Shown: positions 1 to 6,444, numbered from the stretch's first letter. The stretch: DNA of 7,902 nt from an uncultured Bacteroidota bacterium (GCA_946480675.1 CAMLKS010000102.1:1-7902), one strand, 5' to 3'. A program made the numbers and translations. The notes: generated by a model not told the origin, from the letters alone.

Positions 1-108
1 CTATATAAAGGCAAAATAAAAGCAACAGGCGAGGCTATGGAAGCCCAGTTATATTATGCAGAGCGTGCCATCAAAACATTGGCGGCGCAGCTTAAACCTA
101 AAAAATAA
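1..108 (+). CDS. C-terminal end of an unidentified protein (5' partial)
   Basis: Reading frame 1 is open from the first base to a TAA at 106-108 and gives 35 residues, ending in AQLKPKK. The tail is lysine-rich and looks like an amphipathic helix (MEAQLYYAERAIKTLAAQL). I do not recognise the family from so short a piece and give no function. Reality as a gene end is supported by the open frame running into a hairpin terminator whose stem includes the stop codon, and by the convergent gene that follows. The start and most of the protein lie outside the window. Confidence 0.65.
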   Translation, partial: LYKGKIKATGEAMEAQLYYAERAIKTLAAQLKPKK

Positions 109-132
109 AGGGAGCCGCCAGGCTCCCTTTAT
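105..132. terminator. Bidirectional hairpin terminator between convergent genes
   Basis: A perfect 12-bp stem: left arm 105-116 (ATAAAGGGAGCC), loop GCCA, right arm 121-132 (GGCTCCCTTTAT). Read on the - strand it is followed by a run of six T (opposite 100-105), so it fits an intrinsic terminator for the - strand gene ending at 149. On the + strand the only U-rich part is the TTTAT of the stem itself. The TAA of the upstream + strand gene (106-108) lies inside the left arm. Confidence 0.85.
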
Positions 133-148
133 ACATATACTTTAAAGA

Positions 149-2134
149 CTATTTCTTAACGATCTTCCGTACTATCGTTTCGTCACCCGAAACAAATTTG
201 ACGATATATATCCCCGGTGCATAACCAGTCAGGTTAATGGTGCTGATACCTGCTGTGGCAGTAACAGCTTCTGTATGCAGCGTACGTCCCTGCAGGTCAG
301 TCAGTGATATTTCACCCTTATTACTGTTCATGGTATAATTCACTTCCACATTCGTTGTGGCAGGGTTGGGATAAATATCGACCTGTGCGGTTACCTTACT
401 TGCTTTAGGCGTGTTTAACGGGAATTCGGCAGTGAAATACAAATTGTACCAGGCGCCGAAGTCGCCACCTTTTGTACCATAAGGGCCTGAGCTGCCACCG
501 GTAATATTTTTAATGATAACACCGCTGGCATTACGTATCTGCAGGTTACCTGTACCTTCATATGGTGTAAATGCCCAGAAGTCGAGGCCATCTTTATTGA
601 TATTAGTTACACTGGTAGATGCGCCATCATCATAAAACCTGAAGTAGTAGCAATCGCCTGGCGTCAGGTTCAGCGTATCCTGGTAGGTTGTTTCATTAGC
701 GAAATTCCCCCTGTCATATACCACCTGGTTGGTGCTTGCATTAATAACCCTGTAATAGTTTTCACTGGCATCTTTATTGCTCCTGAAATAGATGATAATA
801 CGCTTAGGCATTACCTCAGGTGCTGTGTAATCTGATGTTTGACTGTTGTCATCAGTAAACTGGTCGGCCTGGCCATTCGGGTTTTTAATGGTAGCAATGA
901 ATTTGCCATTGCCTGCAGGCCAGCTTACCGGCGTGGTCAATGTTATGGTATCAGATTCGAGGAACGGGATATTACCCGTCCATTGGAATGTTGACATTGT
1001 ACCACCTACAGCACCATATTCTATCGTAGCACTGGTAAGCGCATCTTTACCATTGTTTTTTATTACAATGATGGGACTGTTACAAATCGGGTTCAATCTT
1101 TTATTCTCCTTTTCAGCACTTGGTGCCAGTATGGCCTCCAGCTCTGCATCTATAGTATTGGCCGGGTCGCCATATTCTATCATGAATGCTGTAGACATCA
1201 GGTTGCCAAAGTTCTTGTATGCCGTATATGGCTGCATATCCATATCTATATAGTGCTGTGTGCCGCCCGTTACACCGGCTATGTCTACATCATCGTATCG
1301 TACGGGAGAGCCGGGGCACCACCCTGCGCGGTCATATATCCAGGTACCGGCCTGCGGGTATACTGCATTGTAACCACAGTCGTTCCTCCATATATCCTTA
1401 CGGCTTATTTCACTGCCATCCCATTTTACAGACCTGTATTTGCTGCAAAACTCCATGCAGCCTTCTGCGCTATCGCTACCATGGCCGGTATTTATCAGGC
1501 GCAGGCGCACGGCTTTGGTTTGGGCATCGAGCGTATTGGTATCCGGTATTAAATGGTTTTCAACCGGGTTGGCGGGGTTACCCATCTGGTAAGAGCCACT
1601 CCACAGCTTAGTAACCGCTATCGGCTCCCGCACAGGCGTACCTTCTATGCAAATGAATTTTACATTTATCTTCCAGCCACGGTCGGTATTGCCTTCGTAG
1701 CCGGTGTGCTTATATATTACCTCTACAGAATCGTGGAGGAGGGATGCAAAATCGGTCACATCAAAATACCAGTTATGGTCCCAGTTCATAGCTGAGTTCC
1801 AGTAGAAACCATAAGGGGTAATATACCTGGCAATCTCATAATCGAGCATGGGCCCGGTAACACCGCCTTTACGGCCAAGATATACATGGTTCAGGTAATC
1901 CCATTCGCCACACTTCATGCCGGGGGCACATTCAAACTTTAGCGACAGCAGTACTTTACGGTATGAAGTAGCAACACCGGGAAACTCTGCCCATTGAGGA
2001 TACAAAGTGTATCCCACACTCGGATCTGTTTTAATAACCACATCCTGGTGAGAAGTGACGACCGTAGTATCGAGCGCTGCATCGGCAGCATAGACAGATA
2101 GCGCTGCAAAGACTGTTAGTAATAATTTCTTCAT
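149..2134 (-). CDS. Secreted PNGase F-like peptide-N-glycosidase with T9SS sorting domain
   Basis: This 661-residue protein probably cleaves the glycosylamine bond between Asn and N-linked glycans, outside the cell. A Sec signal peptide covers residues 1-19 (cut after ADA). The two PNGase F domains span about 35-170 and 172-325. Recognisable blocks are KCGEWDYLNHVYL (75-86), YITPYGFYW, DVTDF (125-129), GHGSDSAEGCMEFC (217-230) and DRAGWCPG (268-275). Against the Elizabethkingia PNGase F sequence as I remember it, catalytic Asp60 matches D79 and Glu206 matches E228. Glu118 falls at H143 or T144 and looks unconserved. Residues 330-440 look like a CARDB-type beta-sandwich and 443-570 like another beta-rich module. 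Residues 585-661 are a type A T9SS sorting domain (YPNPA at 588-592, GIYIVKF, terminal RKIVKK), so the protein is exported by T9SS and perhaps surface-anchored. PNGase F itself has about 314 mature residues, so this is a much longer version. The ATG at 2134 is supported by the signal peptide. There is no Shine-Dalgarno sequence. It is monocistronic, with a divergent two-component operon upstream. Confidence 0.88.
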   Translation of the reverse strand: MKKLLLTVFAALSVYAADAALDTTVVTSHQDVVIKTDPSVGYTLYPQWAEFPGVATSYRKVLLSLKFECAPGMKCGEWDYLNHVYLGRKGGVTGPMLDYEIARYITPYGFYWNSAMNWDHNWYFDVTDFASLLHDSVEVIYKHTGYEGNTDRGWKINVKFICIEGTPVREPIAVTKLWSGSYQMGNPANPVENHLIPDTNTLDAQTKAVRLRLINTGHGSDSAEGCMEFCSKYRSVKWDGSEISRKDIWRNDCGYNAVYPQAGTWIYDRAGWCPGSPVRYDDVDIAGVTGGTQHYIDMDMQPYTAYKNFGNLMSTAFMIEYGDPANTIDAELEAILAPSAEKENKRLNPICNSPIIVIKNNGKDALTSATIEYGAVGGTMSTFQWTGNIPFLESDTITLTTPVSWPAGNGKFIATIKNPNGQADQFTDDNSQTSDYTAPEVMPKRIIIYFRSNKDASENYYRVINASTNQVVYDRGNFANETTYQDTLNLTPGDCYYFRFYDDGASTSVTNINKDGLDFWAFTPYEGTGNLQIRNASGVIIKNITGGSSGPYGTKGGDFGAWYNLYFTAEFPLNTPKASKVTAQVDIYPNPATTNVEVNYTMNSNKGEISLTDLQGRTLHTEAVTATAGISTINLTGYAPGIYIVKFVSGDETIVRKIVKK

Positions 2135-2174
2135 TAGCTTATTTTTATAGCGGCTGATACAATATTATATAATA

Positions 2175-2203
2175 AATAAATAACCTTCCCTCGTTTACAT
2201 CAA
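2175..2203 (-). promoter_or_regulatory. Weak candidate promoter for the PNGase F-like gene
   Basis: On the - strand a TTG (2203-2201) is followed after 18 nt by TATTTATT (2182-2175), which matches the Bacteroidota -7 consensus TAnnTTTG at six of eight positions including wildcards. The region is very AT-rich, so such a match can arise by chance. The 5' leader would be about 30-40 nt. Low confidence. Confidence 0.22.
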
Positions 2204-2318
2204 AATAGCGGCCAAATCCTTAAAATCATGTAAATAGTTGACTATATTGCAATGTTGCATTTACCTCTATACTCCAATTATTGTTTTTTTGAATATTTTT
2301 AATGTAACGAACTGATAC

Positions 2319-3014
2319 ATGAAACAAAGTATCCTCCTTGTAGAAGATGAAAAAAAGATAGCCGATACCCTACACGCCGGACTTGCCGAGGAGAATTTTT
2401 CTGTAGCCGTAGCTTATAACGGCCTGGAAGGGAAGAAGTTATACCTGAGCAACGAGTATGACCTGATCATACTGGATATTAATCTACCGTTTGTGAACGG
2501 GTATGAGCTGTGCCGCCTGATACGCGAGAAGGATAGCCGTATCCCCATCATCATGCTTACAGCGCTCAATTTTACCGATAATAAAATAGAAGGGTTTGAG
2601 CTGGGTGCGGATGATTATATCGTTAAGCCATTTGAATTCAGGGAATTACTGGCACGTATAAAGGCATTGCTGCGCAGAGCCGATGCAAAGGCAGAGGCTG
2701 TGGAAGAACGGCTGCTGACCATTGCCGACCTGGAAGTGAACCTTGACAACAAAGAGGTGAAACGCAGCGGCCAGAAAATAACACTGACTGCCAAGGAATT
2801 TCAGCTACTGGAATACCTGATGAAAAATAAAGGCCGCGTAGTATCGCGCGCTGATATTGCCAAAGATGTTTGGGATATAGACTTTGATACCCAGACCAAT
2901 GTGATAGATGTGTATGTGAACTTCCTGCGCAAAAAACTGGATAAGGACTTCAGTCCGAAACTGATACACACGCAGGTGGGCATGGGATATATTTTAAAAA
3001 CCGAGGCAGAGTAA
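2319..3014 (+). CDS. OmpR/PhoB-family response regulator
   Basis: A 231-residue DNA-binding response regulator. The receiver domain (about 3-118) has the acidic pair E9/D10, phospho-acceptor D53 (in LDINLP), T81 (in IMLTA) and K103 (in VKPFEF), so all key phosphotransfer residues are present. A winged-helix Trans_reg_C domain follows (about 133-228), with the typical LTAKEFQLLEYLMKNKGRVVS turn and the end GMGYIL. Length is normal for the family. The ATG at 2319 is followed directly by the beta-1 strand (SILLVEDE), which supports this start. There is no Shine-Dalgarno sequence. Its stop shares one base with the kinase start (TAATG), so the two are translationally coupled. Expected role: phosphorylated by the adjacent kinase, then activates or represses target promoters. 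No target can be assigned from the sequence; autoregulation is possible. Confidence 0.95.
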   Translation: MKQSILLVEDEKKIADTLHAGLAEENFSVAVAYNGLEGKKLYLSNEYDLIILDINLPFVNGYELCRLIREKDSRIPIIMLTALNFTDNKIEGFELGADDYIVKPFEFRELLARIKALLRRADAKAEAVEERLLTIADLEVNLDNKEVKRSGQKITLTAKEFQLLEYLMKNKGRVVSRADIAKDVWDIDFDTQTNVIDVYVNFLRKKLDKDFSPKLIHTQVGMGYILKTEAE

Positions 3015-4414
3015 TGCAAATTAAATACCGGATAACCTTTGGCTACGCACTGATAGTAACCATATTGCTGCTATTGGTTTGCGGTACCATATACTTCCTT
3101 TCGGTACGCGAGCGGGAGCAGCAGTTTGAAAAGCGACTGTGGGTAAAAGCCAACAGTACACGCCAGCTGTTAAAAACCAAGGGTGTCACAAACGATATCA
3201 TCGTAAGTATCAATAAAAATTCGGCCAGTTCCATGGCGGAAAAGGCAGTGCAGATATATGACCGTAACGACAAGCTGATATTTGAATATAAAGATGACAG
3301 CCTGGAGGCGCTTAACATACCCGCTAATGTACTGACAGAAGTAAAGAAGCATAGCCCTTATTATTTTCAAACCGACATACGAGATGCTGTTGCCACATGG
3401 GATGGCGGCGATATCAATCCACAGATCATTATTATAGCAGCCTATGATGATGATAGGATTGCATGGCTTTCTACCCTGAAAATAGCTTTGACGCTTTGTT
3501 TTGTAGGGTCTCTCCTGATCTTCTTATTGTTTGGGTACTGGTATGCCGCACGTGTAGTGCGTTCTATCAGCGCACTGACTGCCAAGCTCACCCAAATATC
3601 TTCCGAAGCCTTTTCGGCACGGCTTACTACCGGTAAAGAAAAAGATGAACTGCAGGAACTGGCTACGACCATTAATAACCTGCTGGACAGGTTACAGTCG
3701 TCCTTCGATACACAACGGCGTTTTCTTTCCAATGCATCGCACGAACTGACGACACCTTTGGCTGCCATATCCAGCCAACTGGATGTAGCCCTGCATAAAG
3801 AACGTACGAATGAAGAATACCGCAAAGTATTCCTATCTGTAAAAGATGACGTAAAACGCCTGGCATTGCTGGTACGCAGCATCCTGGAAATAGCTAAAGC
3901 CAGTGGCTCCGTAGGCGGCATCGAGCTGAATAAAGTACGTATAGACGAGCTGCTGATGCGCATACCCGTAGAAATGAAAAAGATAAGCCAGCTATACGAT
4001 GTGAAGCTATCTTTTGAAGACTTCCCGGAAAGCGAGGGCTATTATATATTGTATGGCAACGATGCGCTGCTTTATAGCGCATTCCGGAATATCATACACA
4101 ATGCCTGTAAATTCTCTAAAGACAAATCGGCACTGGTAACGCTTACCTATACCTACCAAAACATTGTAATAGAAGTAAAAGATAACGGCCCGGGTATTGC
4201 ACCCGAAGAATTAGAAAATATCTTCCAACCATTCTTCAGGGGTAATAAATATGAAAATACCAACCTGATACACGGTACCGGCCTGGGCCTGGCACTTGCC
4301 CACCGTATCATAGAGCTGCACAAAGGCGATATCTATGTAGAATCGGTAGTCGGCGAGGGCAGTACTTTCAGCATTTTCCTACCGGTAGATAGCACAAAGA
4401 CCTATAAAAAATAA
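3014..4414 (+). CDS. Membrane sensor histidine kinase (HAMP-HisKA-HATPase_c)
   Basis: A 466-residue inner-membrane histidine kinase, partner of the preceding response regulator. Membrane helices lie at about 8-30 and 155-175 and enclose a periplasmic sensor region of about 125 residues with no motif I recognise. HAMP follows at about 176-229. The HisKA H-box is SNASHELTTPLA with phospho-accepting H243; Thr replaces the more common Arg or Lys after HEL. The ATP-binding domain has the N-box RNIIHNACKFS (358-368), G1 DNGPGI (390-395), the F-box region FQPFFRG and G2 GTGLGL (421-426), so it should be catalytically active. The start is fixed by the TAATG overlap with the upstream gene; GAGG about 8 nt before it may help translation. 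The last codons, AAA AAA TAA, run into the terminator. The signal sensed is unknown. Confidence 0.95.
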   Translation: MQIKYRITFGYALIVTILLLLVCGTIYFLSVREREQQFEKRLWVKANSTRQLLKTKGVTNDIIVSINKNSASSMAEKAVQIYDRNDKLIFEYKDDSLEALNIPANVLTEVKKHSPYYFQTDIRDAVATWDGGDINPQIIIIAAYDDDRIAWLSTLKIALTLCFVGSLLIFLLFGYWYAARVVRSISALTAKLTQISSEAFSARLTTGKEKDELQELATTINNLLDRLQSSFDTQRRFLSNASHELTTPLAAISSQLDVALHKERTNEEYRKVFLSVKDDVKRLALLVRSILEIAKASGSVGGIELNKVRIDELLMRIPVEMKKISQLYDVKLSFEDFPESEGYYILYGNDALLYSAFRNIIHNACKFSKDKSALVTLTYTYQNIVIEVKDNGPGIAPEELENIFQPFFRGNKYENTNLIHGTGLGLALAHRIIELHKGDIYVESVVGEGSTFSIFLPVDSTKTYKK

Positions 4415-4442
4415 AGGAAGCCCTAGAGCCTCCTTTATTTTT
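4407..4442. terminator. Bidirectional hairpin terminator between kinase and PCMD-like gene
   Basis: The left arm 4407-4418 (AAAAATAAAGGA) pairs perfectly with 4431-4442 (TCCTTTATTTTT). One A/C mismatch follows, then a closing GC pair around a CCTAGA loop. Both strands have an A-tract before and a T-tract after the GC part, so it should stop transcription from either side. The kinase stop codon (4412-4414) is inside the left arm. The GC part (GGAAGCC / GGCTCC) resembles the hairpin at 105-132. Confidence 0.87.
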
Positions 4443-4459
4443 CTTTATACTATAGTTTA

Positions 4460-5395
4460 TCACTTAGCTATAGAGAATTCACCTTTCTGCACCATTACAC
4501 CCGATTTATCAGATACACTATACATATATACGCCGTTTGCCAGTGCAGATACGTCTACACCTGTTTTGCCACTCACTGCTTTGCGGATAACCAAGCGCCC
4601 TGACATGTCATATGCCTGCCAGTTCAACGGTTGGGCTGTTGTATTTTCAACATATAGCATGCCATTTGCAGGTACGGGACAGCATTTTACTACCGTTGCA
4701 TTAGCTACAGTATTATTTATACCTGCAGGAAAGGTACCATACGTAACATCATCCACTGTCAGCTCACTGCTGTCGGTAGCTGTAGAAGCGCCGCCACTCA
4801 GCATCTCTGTCGCATCGCTGCTTGCAAATAGTATCTGCAGCCTGTTGGGCGTAGTGCCCGCCTGGAAATAAACAACCGGTACCGATACCTGTGTATAAGA
4901 CGGTGTAGCGTGAATAAATACAGAACCTATACCTACTATAGAATCGCTACCATCGGATGCTGCACCTGCTATCAATGCCCTTACGCCAAAATTGGCGCTG
5001 TCATTGCCTTTGGGTTTATATTTTATCCATGCGCTTACATAATCCACCCTGCCTGAGATTACCGTACCGCCACTCAGGCTAAACTCTAAAGTTGAAATAT
5101 CTACACTCATTGTGCCATTGGTGAAAATGCCGGGCACAGTACCAAGGCTGCCCTGCGGGCGGGAAAATACTTTAGCAGCAAAGCTACCGCTATGGCTATC
5201 TGTGGTTTTGAAAAGTTGTTTTTCATTGCTTCCTAGGAAAAATGCCGCAGCCAAAGAATCGGGGCAACTCCAACCTGTAGGTTTTTCCAATGCAGTAGTA
5301 ATAACACTGTAAGATTGCCAGTTTTCCATATCACCTTGTGCATTGGCCTGGATGGTAGCTGCAGAAAGCAGCAGTATTGTGTAAAGTTTCTTCAT
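4460..5395 (-). CDS. T9SS-exported protein, PCMD-like (putative carbohydrate-binding/metabolism domain)
   Basis: A 311-residue exported protein of uncertain function. A signal peptide covers 1-19 (MKKLYTILLLSAATIQANA). The middle (about 22-222) is beta-rich. It begins MENWQSYS... KPTGWSCPDSLAAAF and then has SHSGSFAAKVFS, GTVPGIFTNG, SGRVDYVSAWIKYKP and a late ELTVDDVTYG strand. This order (NW, P.GW, S..AA, G..PG, hydrophobic G-x-Y/W-KY strand, terminal DDV) resembles the PCMD family, seen in Bacteroidota surface proteins and thought to be a jelly-roll. The assignment is from memory and moderate. Residues about 232-311 form a T9SS sorting domain, with YDMSGRLV, LANGVYMYSV and a final KGEFSIAK. 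Its opening motif is CCPVPA rather than the usual YPNPA. The ATG at 5395 is supported by the signal peptide. The gene lies 31 bp downstream of the peroxiredoxin on the same strand and could be cotranscribed with it. Confidence 0.72.
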   Translation of the reverse strand: MKKLYTILLLSAATIQANAQGDMENWQSYSVITTALEKPTGWSCPDSLAAAFFLGSNEKQLFKTTDSHSGSFAAKVFSRPQGSLGTVPGIFTNGTMSVDISTLEFSLSGGTVISGRVDYVSAWIKYKPKGNDSANFGVRALIAGAASDGSDSIVGIGSVFIHATPSYTQVSVPVVYFQAGTTPNRLQILFASSDATEMLSGGASTATDSSELTVDDVTYGTFPAGINNTVANATVVKCCPVPANGMLYVENTTAQPLNWQAYDMSGRLVIRKAVSGKTGVDVSALANGVYMYSVSDKSGVMVQKGEFSIAK

Positions 5396-5410
5396 ATTAA
5401 TATGGTTCTT

Positions 5411-5438
5411 GCATTAAAATTAGGCATTATTTTAATGC
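5411..5438 (-). repeat. Inverted repeat across the peroxiredoxin stop codon
   Basis: Perfect 10-bp arms GCATTAAAAT (5411-5420) and ATTTTAATGC (5429-5438), separated by 8 nt. In the - strand transcript the first arm holds the last codons of the peroxiredoxin gene and the first base of its TAA (5429-5427). The second arm lies just before the next gene. The stem is AT-rich and no T-tract follows on the - strand, so it is not a convincing intrinsic terminator. It may be a partial terminator, a processing or stability element, or have no role. Confidence 0.6.
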
Positions 5439-5897
5439 TTCTAGCGTTTTTTGAATGGCAGAAAAGTCAGGCTGCTCGCCGGCATTTTCTAAAACCTCGG
5501 CATATTGTACCACCCCATCTTTGTCTATCACAAAAGCAGCACGTTTTGATACCCCTCTCATATCGTTGCTAAATGTTTCGTAGAGGGCATCGTATGCTAC
5601 AGATACATCTTTATTGAAATCGCTCAGTAAGTCAAAGTTCAGGCGCTGTTCTTCCTTGAATTTGCCCAGTGTATAGAGCGAATCTACCGAGATGCCAAAT
5701 ACTACGGCATTGGTAGCGTTATAAAGAGAAAGGTTATCGCGCACATTGCATAGCTCTGCAGTACAAACACTGGTAAAGGCCAGCGGAAAAAACAGTAATA
5801 CTACATTTTTACCCTTCAGCTCACTCAGCGTTATCTTTTGCTTTTCAGTATTACGAAGCGTGAAATCGGGTGCCTGCATTCCTTTGGTTATCGCCAT
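5427..5897 (-). CDS. Peroxiredoxin, AhpC/TSA family (BCP/PrxQ- or AhpE-like)
   Basis: A 156-residue cytoplasmic thiol peroxidase that reduces H2O2 and organic hydroperoxides. The thioredoxin fold carries the active-site signature P38-L-A-F-T42-S-V-C45, where C45 is the peroxidatic cysteine, with the partner Arg at R119 (GVSKRAAFVID). A second cysteine at C50 sits five residues on, the spacing of the resolving Cys in E. coli BCP, which predicts an atypical 2-Cys (PrxQ) cycle recycled by thioredoxin. The FPLAFTSVC block is also AhpE-like, so the subfamily is open. There is no signal peptide and the length is typical. The ATG at 5897 gives the standard MAITKGMQAPDFTL start. It is preceded by a good TTG / TACTTTTA promoter and a palindrome. 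It diverges from groES and lies 31 bp upstream of a T9SS cargo gene. Confidence 0.92.
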   Translation of the reverse strand: MAITKGMQAPDFTLRNTEKQKITLSELKGKNVVLLFFPLAFTSVCTAELCNVRDNLSLYNATNAVVFGISVDSLYTLGKFKEEQRLNFDLLSDFNKDVSVAYDALYETFSNDMRGVSKRAAFVIDKDGVVQYAEVLENAGEQPDFSAIQKTLEALK

Positions 5898-5913
5898 ACA
5901 TATTGATTTTTAG

Positions 5914-5943
5914 TAAAAGTAAAGGAAGATAACACGCTGTCAA
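5914..5943 (-). promoter_or_regulatory. Candidate peroxiredoxin promoter (Bacteroidota type)
   Basis: On the - strand, TTG (5943-5941, within TTGACA) is followed after 19 nt by TACTTTTA (5921-5914). This matches the phylum's primary sigma -7 element TAnnTTTG except for the final base, and the spacing fits. Transcription would start near 5907, about 10 nt before the ATG, leaving a very short leader. The -33 TTG sits in the end of the palindrome at 5940-5962. Confidence 0.5.
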
Positions 5944-5962
5944 AATGAAAGGTTCATTTTGA
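5940..5962. promoter_or_regulatory. Operator-like palindrome on the peroxiredoxin promoter
   Basis: Two perfect 10-bp arms, TCAAAATGAA (5940-5949) and TTCATTTTGA (5953-5962), are separated by AGG. The left end overlaps the -33 TTG of the peroxiredoxin promoter. That is a classic position for a dimeric regulator, or for an activator touching sigma. It matches neither the CIRCE (HrcA) nor the Bacillus PerR box as I know them. Which regulator binds it, if any, is unknown. Confidence 0.5.
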
Positions 5963-6136
5963 ATAGCTGAAAAAATGACTGCTCCAAAACAAGCTTCACA
6001 TAAAGTTATTTCACATTTTATGAAAATTTGGCGCAACTTTGTCAGCCCTTTCCGCAATGGCATAAAACATGCTGACTGAAGAATAAGGTTTAAAAAACGT
6101 TAACCTTTAAAAAAATTAAATTAAAACACATATAAC
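5944..6136 (+). promoter_or_regulatory. groESL upstream region and 5' leader
   Basis: No clear promoter or CIRCE element is visible on the + strand. The nearest -7-like strings are AAAATTTG (6023-6030) and CAACTTTG (6034-6041), each one base off TAnnTTTG, but neither has a TTG at proper distance. Short inverted repeats are TTTCA / TGAAA (6009-6013, 6021-6025), GTCAGC / GCTGAC (6041-6046, 6071-6076) and AAGGTT / AACCTT (6085-6090, 6102-6107). The last 30 bases before groES are almost pure A/T, with no Shine-Dalgarno sequence. Confidence 0.3.
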
Positions 6137-6418
6137 ATGGCTAACAACGTAAACATTACACCGCTGCACGACAGGGTAATTGTAAAACCCGCAGCAGCTG
6201 AAGAGAAAACTGCAGGTGGTATCATCATCCCCGATACTGCTAAAGAGAAACCTCAACGTGGTACTGTAGTAGCTGCCGGCCCTGGTAAAAAAGATGAGCC
6301 TATGACTGTAAAGTCTGGCGATACGGTACTGTATGGCAAATATGCCGGTACTGAAATATCGGTAGAAGGCAATGATTACCTGATTATGCGCGAAAGCGAT
6401 ATACTGGCTATCGTTTAA
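6137..6418 (+). CDS. groES: Co-chaperonin GroES (Hsp10)
   Basis: A 93-residue co-chaperonin that forms the heptameric lid of GroEL and closes the folding chamber in the cytoplasm. The sequence opens with [12 protein letters not shown]. The mobile loop follows at about 20-36, with the hydrophobic I29-I30-I31 that docks on GroEL apical domains. Then come [26 protein letters not shown] and the ending [13 protein letters not shown]. Length is typical. The ATG at 6137 fits the conserved N-terminus. It is first in the operon, 50 bp before groEL. No Shine-Dalgarno sequence is present; the leader is A/T-rich. Confidence 0.98.
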   Translation: MANNVNITPLHDRVIVKPAAAEEKTAGGIIIPDTAKEKPQRGTVVAAGPGKKDEPMTVKSGDTVLYGKYAGTEISVEGNDYLIMRESDILAIV

Positions 6419-6444
6419 TCATCCTTACATCATCCATTCATTAA

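Noticed and set aside
846..1795. Several + strand open frames of 80-135 codons opposite the PNGase F-like gene
   Set aside because: They overlap one another and lie wholly opposite a gene with clear family motifs. Their translations look like low-information shadows.
2801..3019. A 72-codon - strand frame opposite the response regulator C-terminus
   Set aside because: It is antisense to the winged-helix domain and spans the stop/start overlap of two confirmed genes; nothing supports it.
3043..4082. - strand open frames of 62-173 codons opposite the histidine kinase
   Set aside because: Antisense shadows of a well-supported kinase; no motif, no promoter, and no separate ribosome site.
6030..6043. 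A sigma-54-like GG/GC promoter before groES
   Set aside because: GG at 6030-6031 is followed at the right distance by TC instead of GC, and the -12 block TGTC matches TTGC poorly.
5851..6063. A 70-codon - strand frame covering the region between peroxiredoxin and groES
   Set aside because: It overlaps the peroxiredoxin start and its promoter, its composition changes along its length, and it shows no domain.
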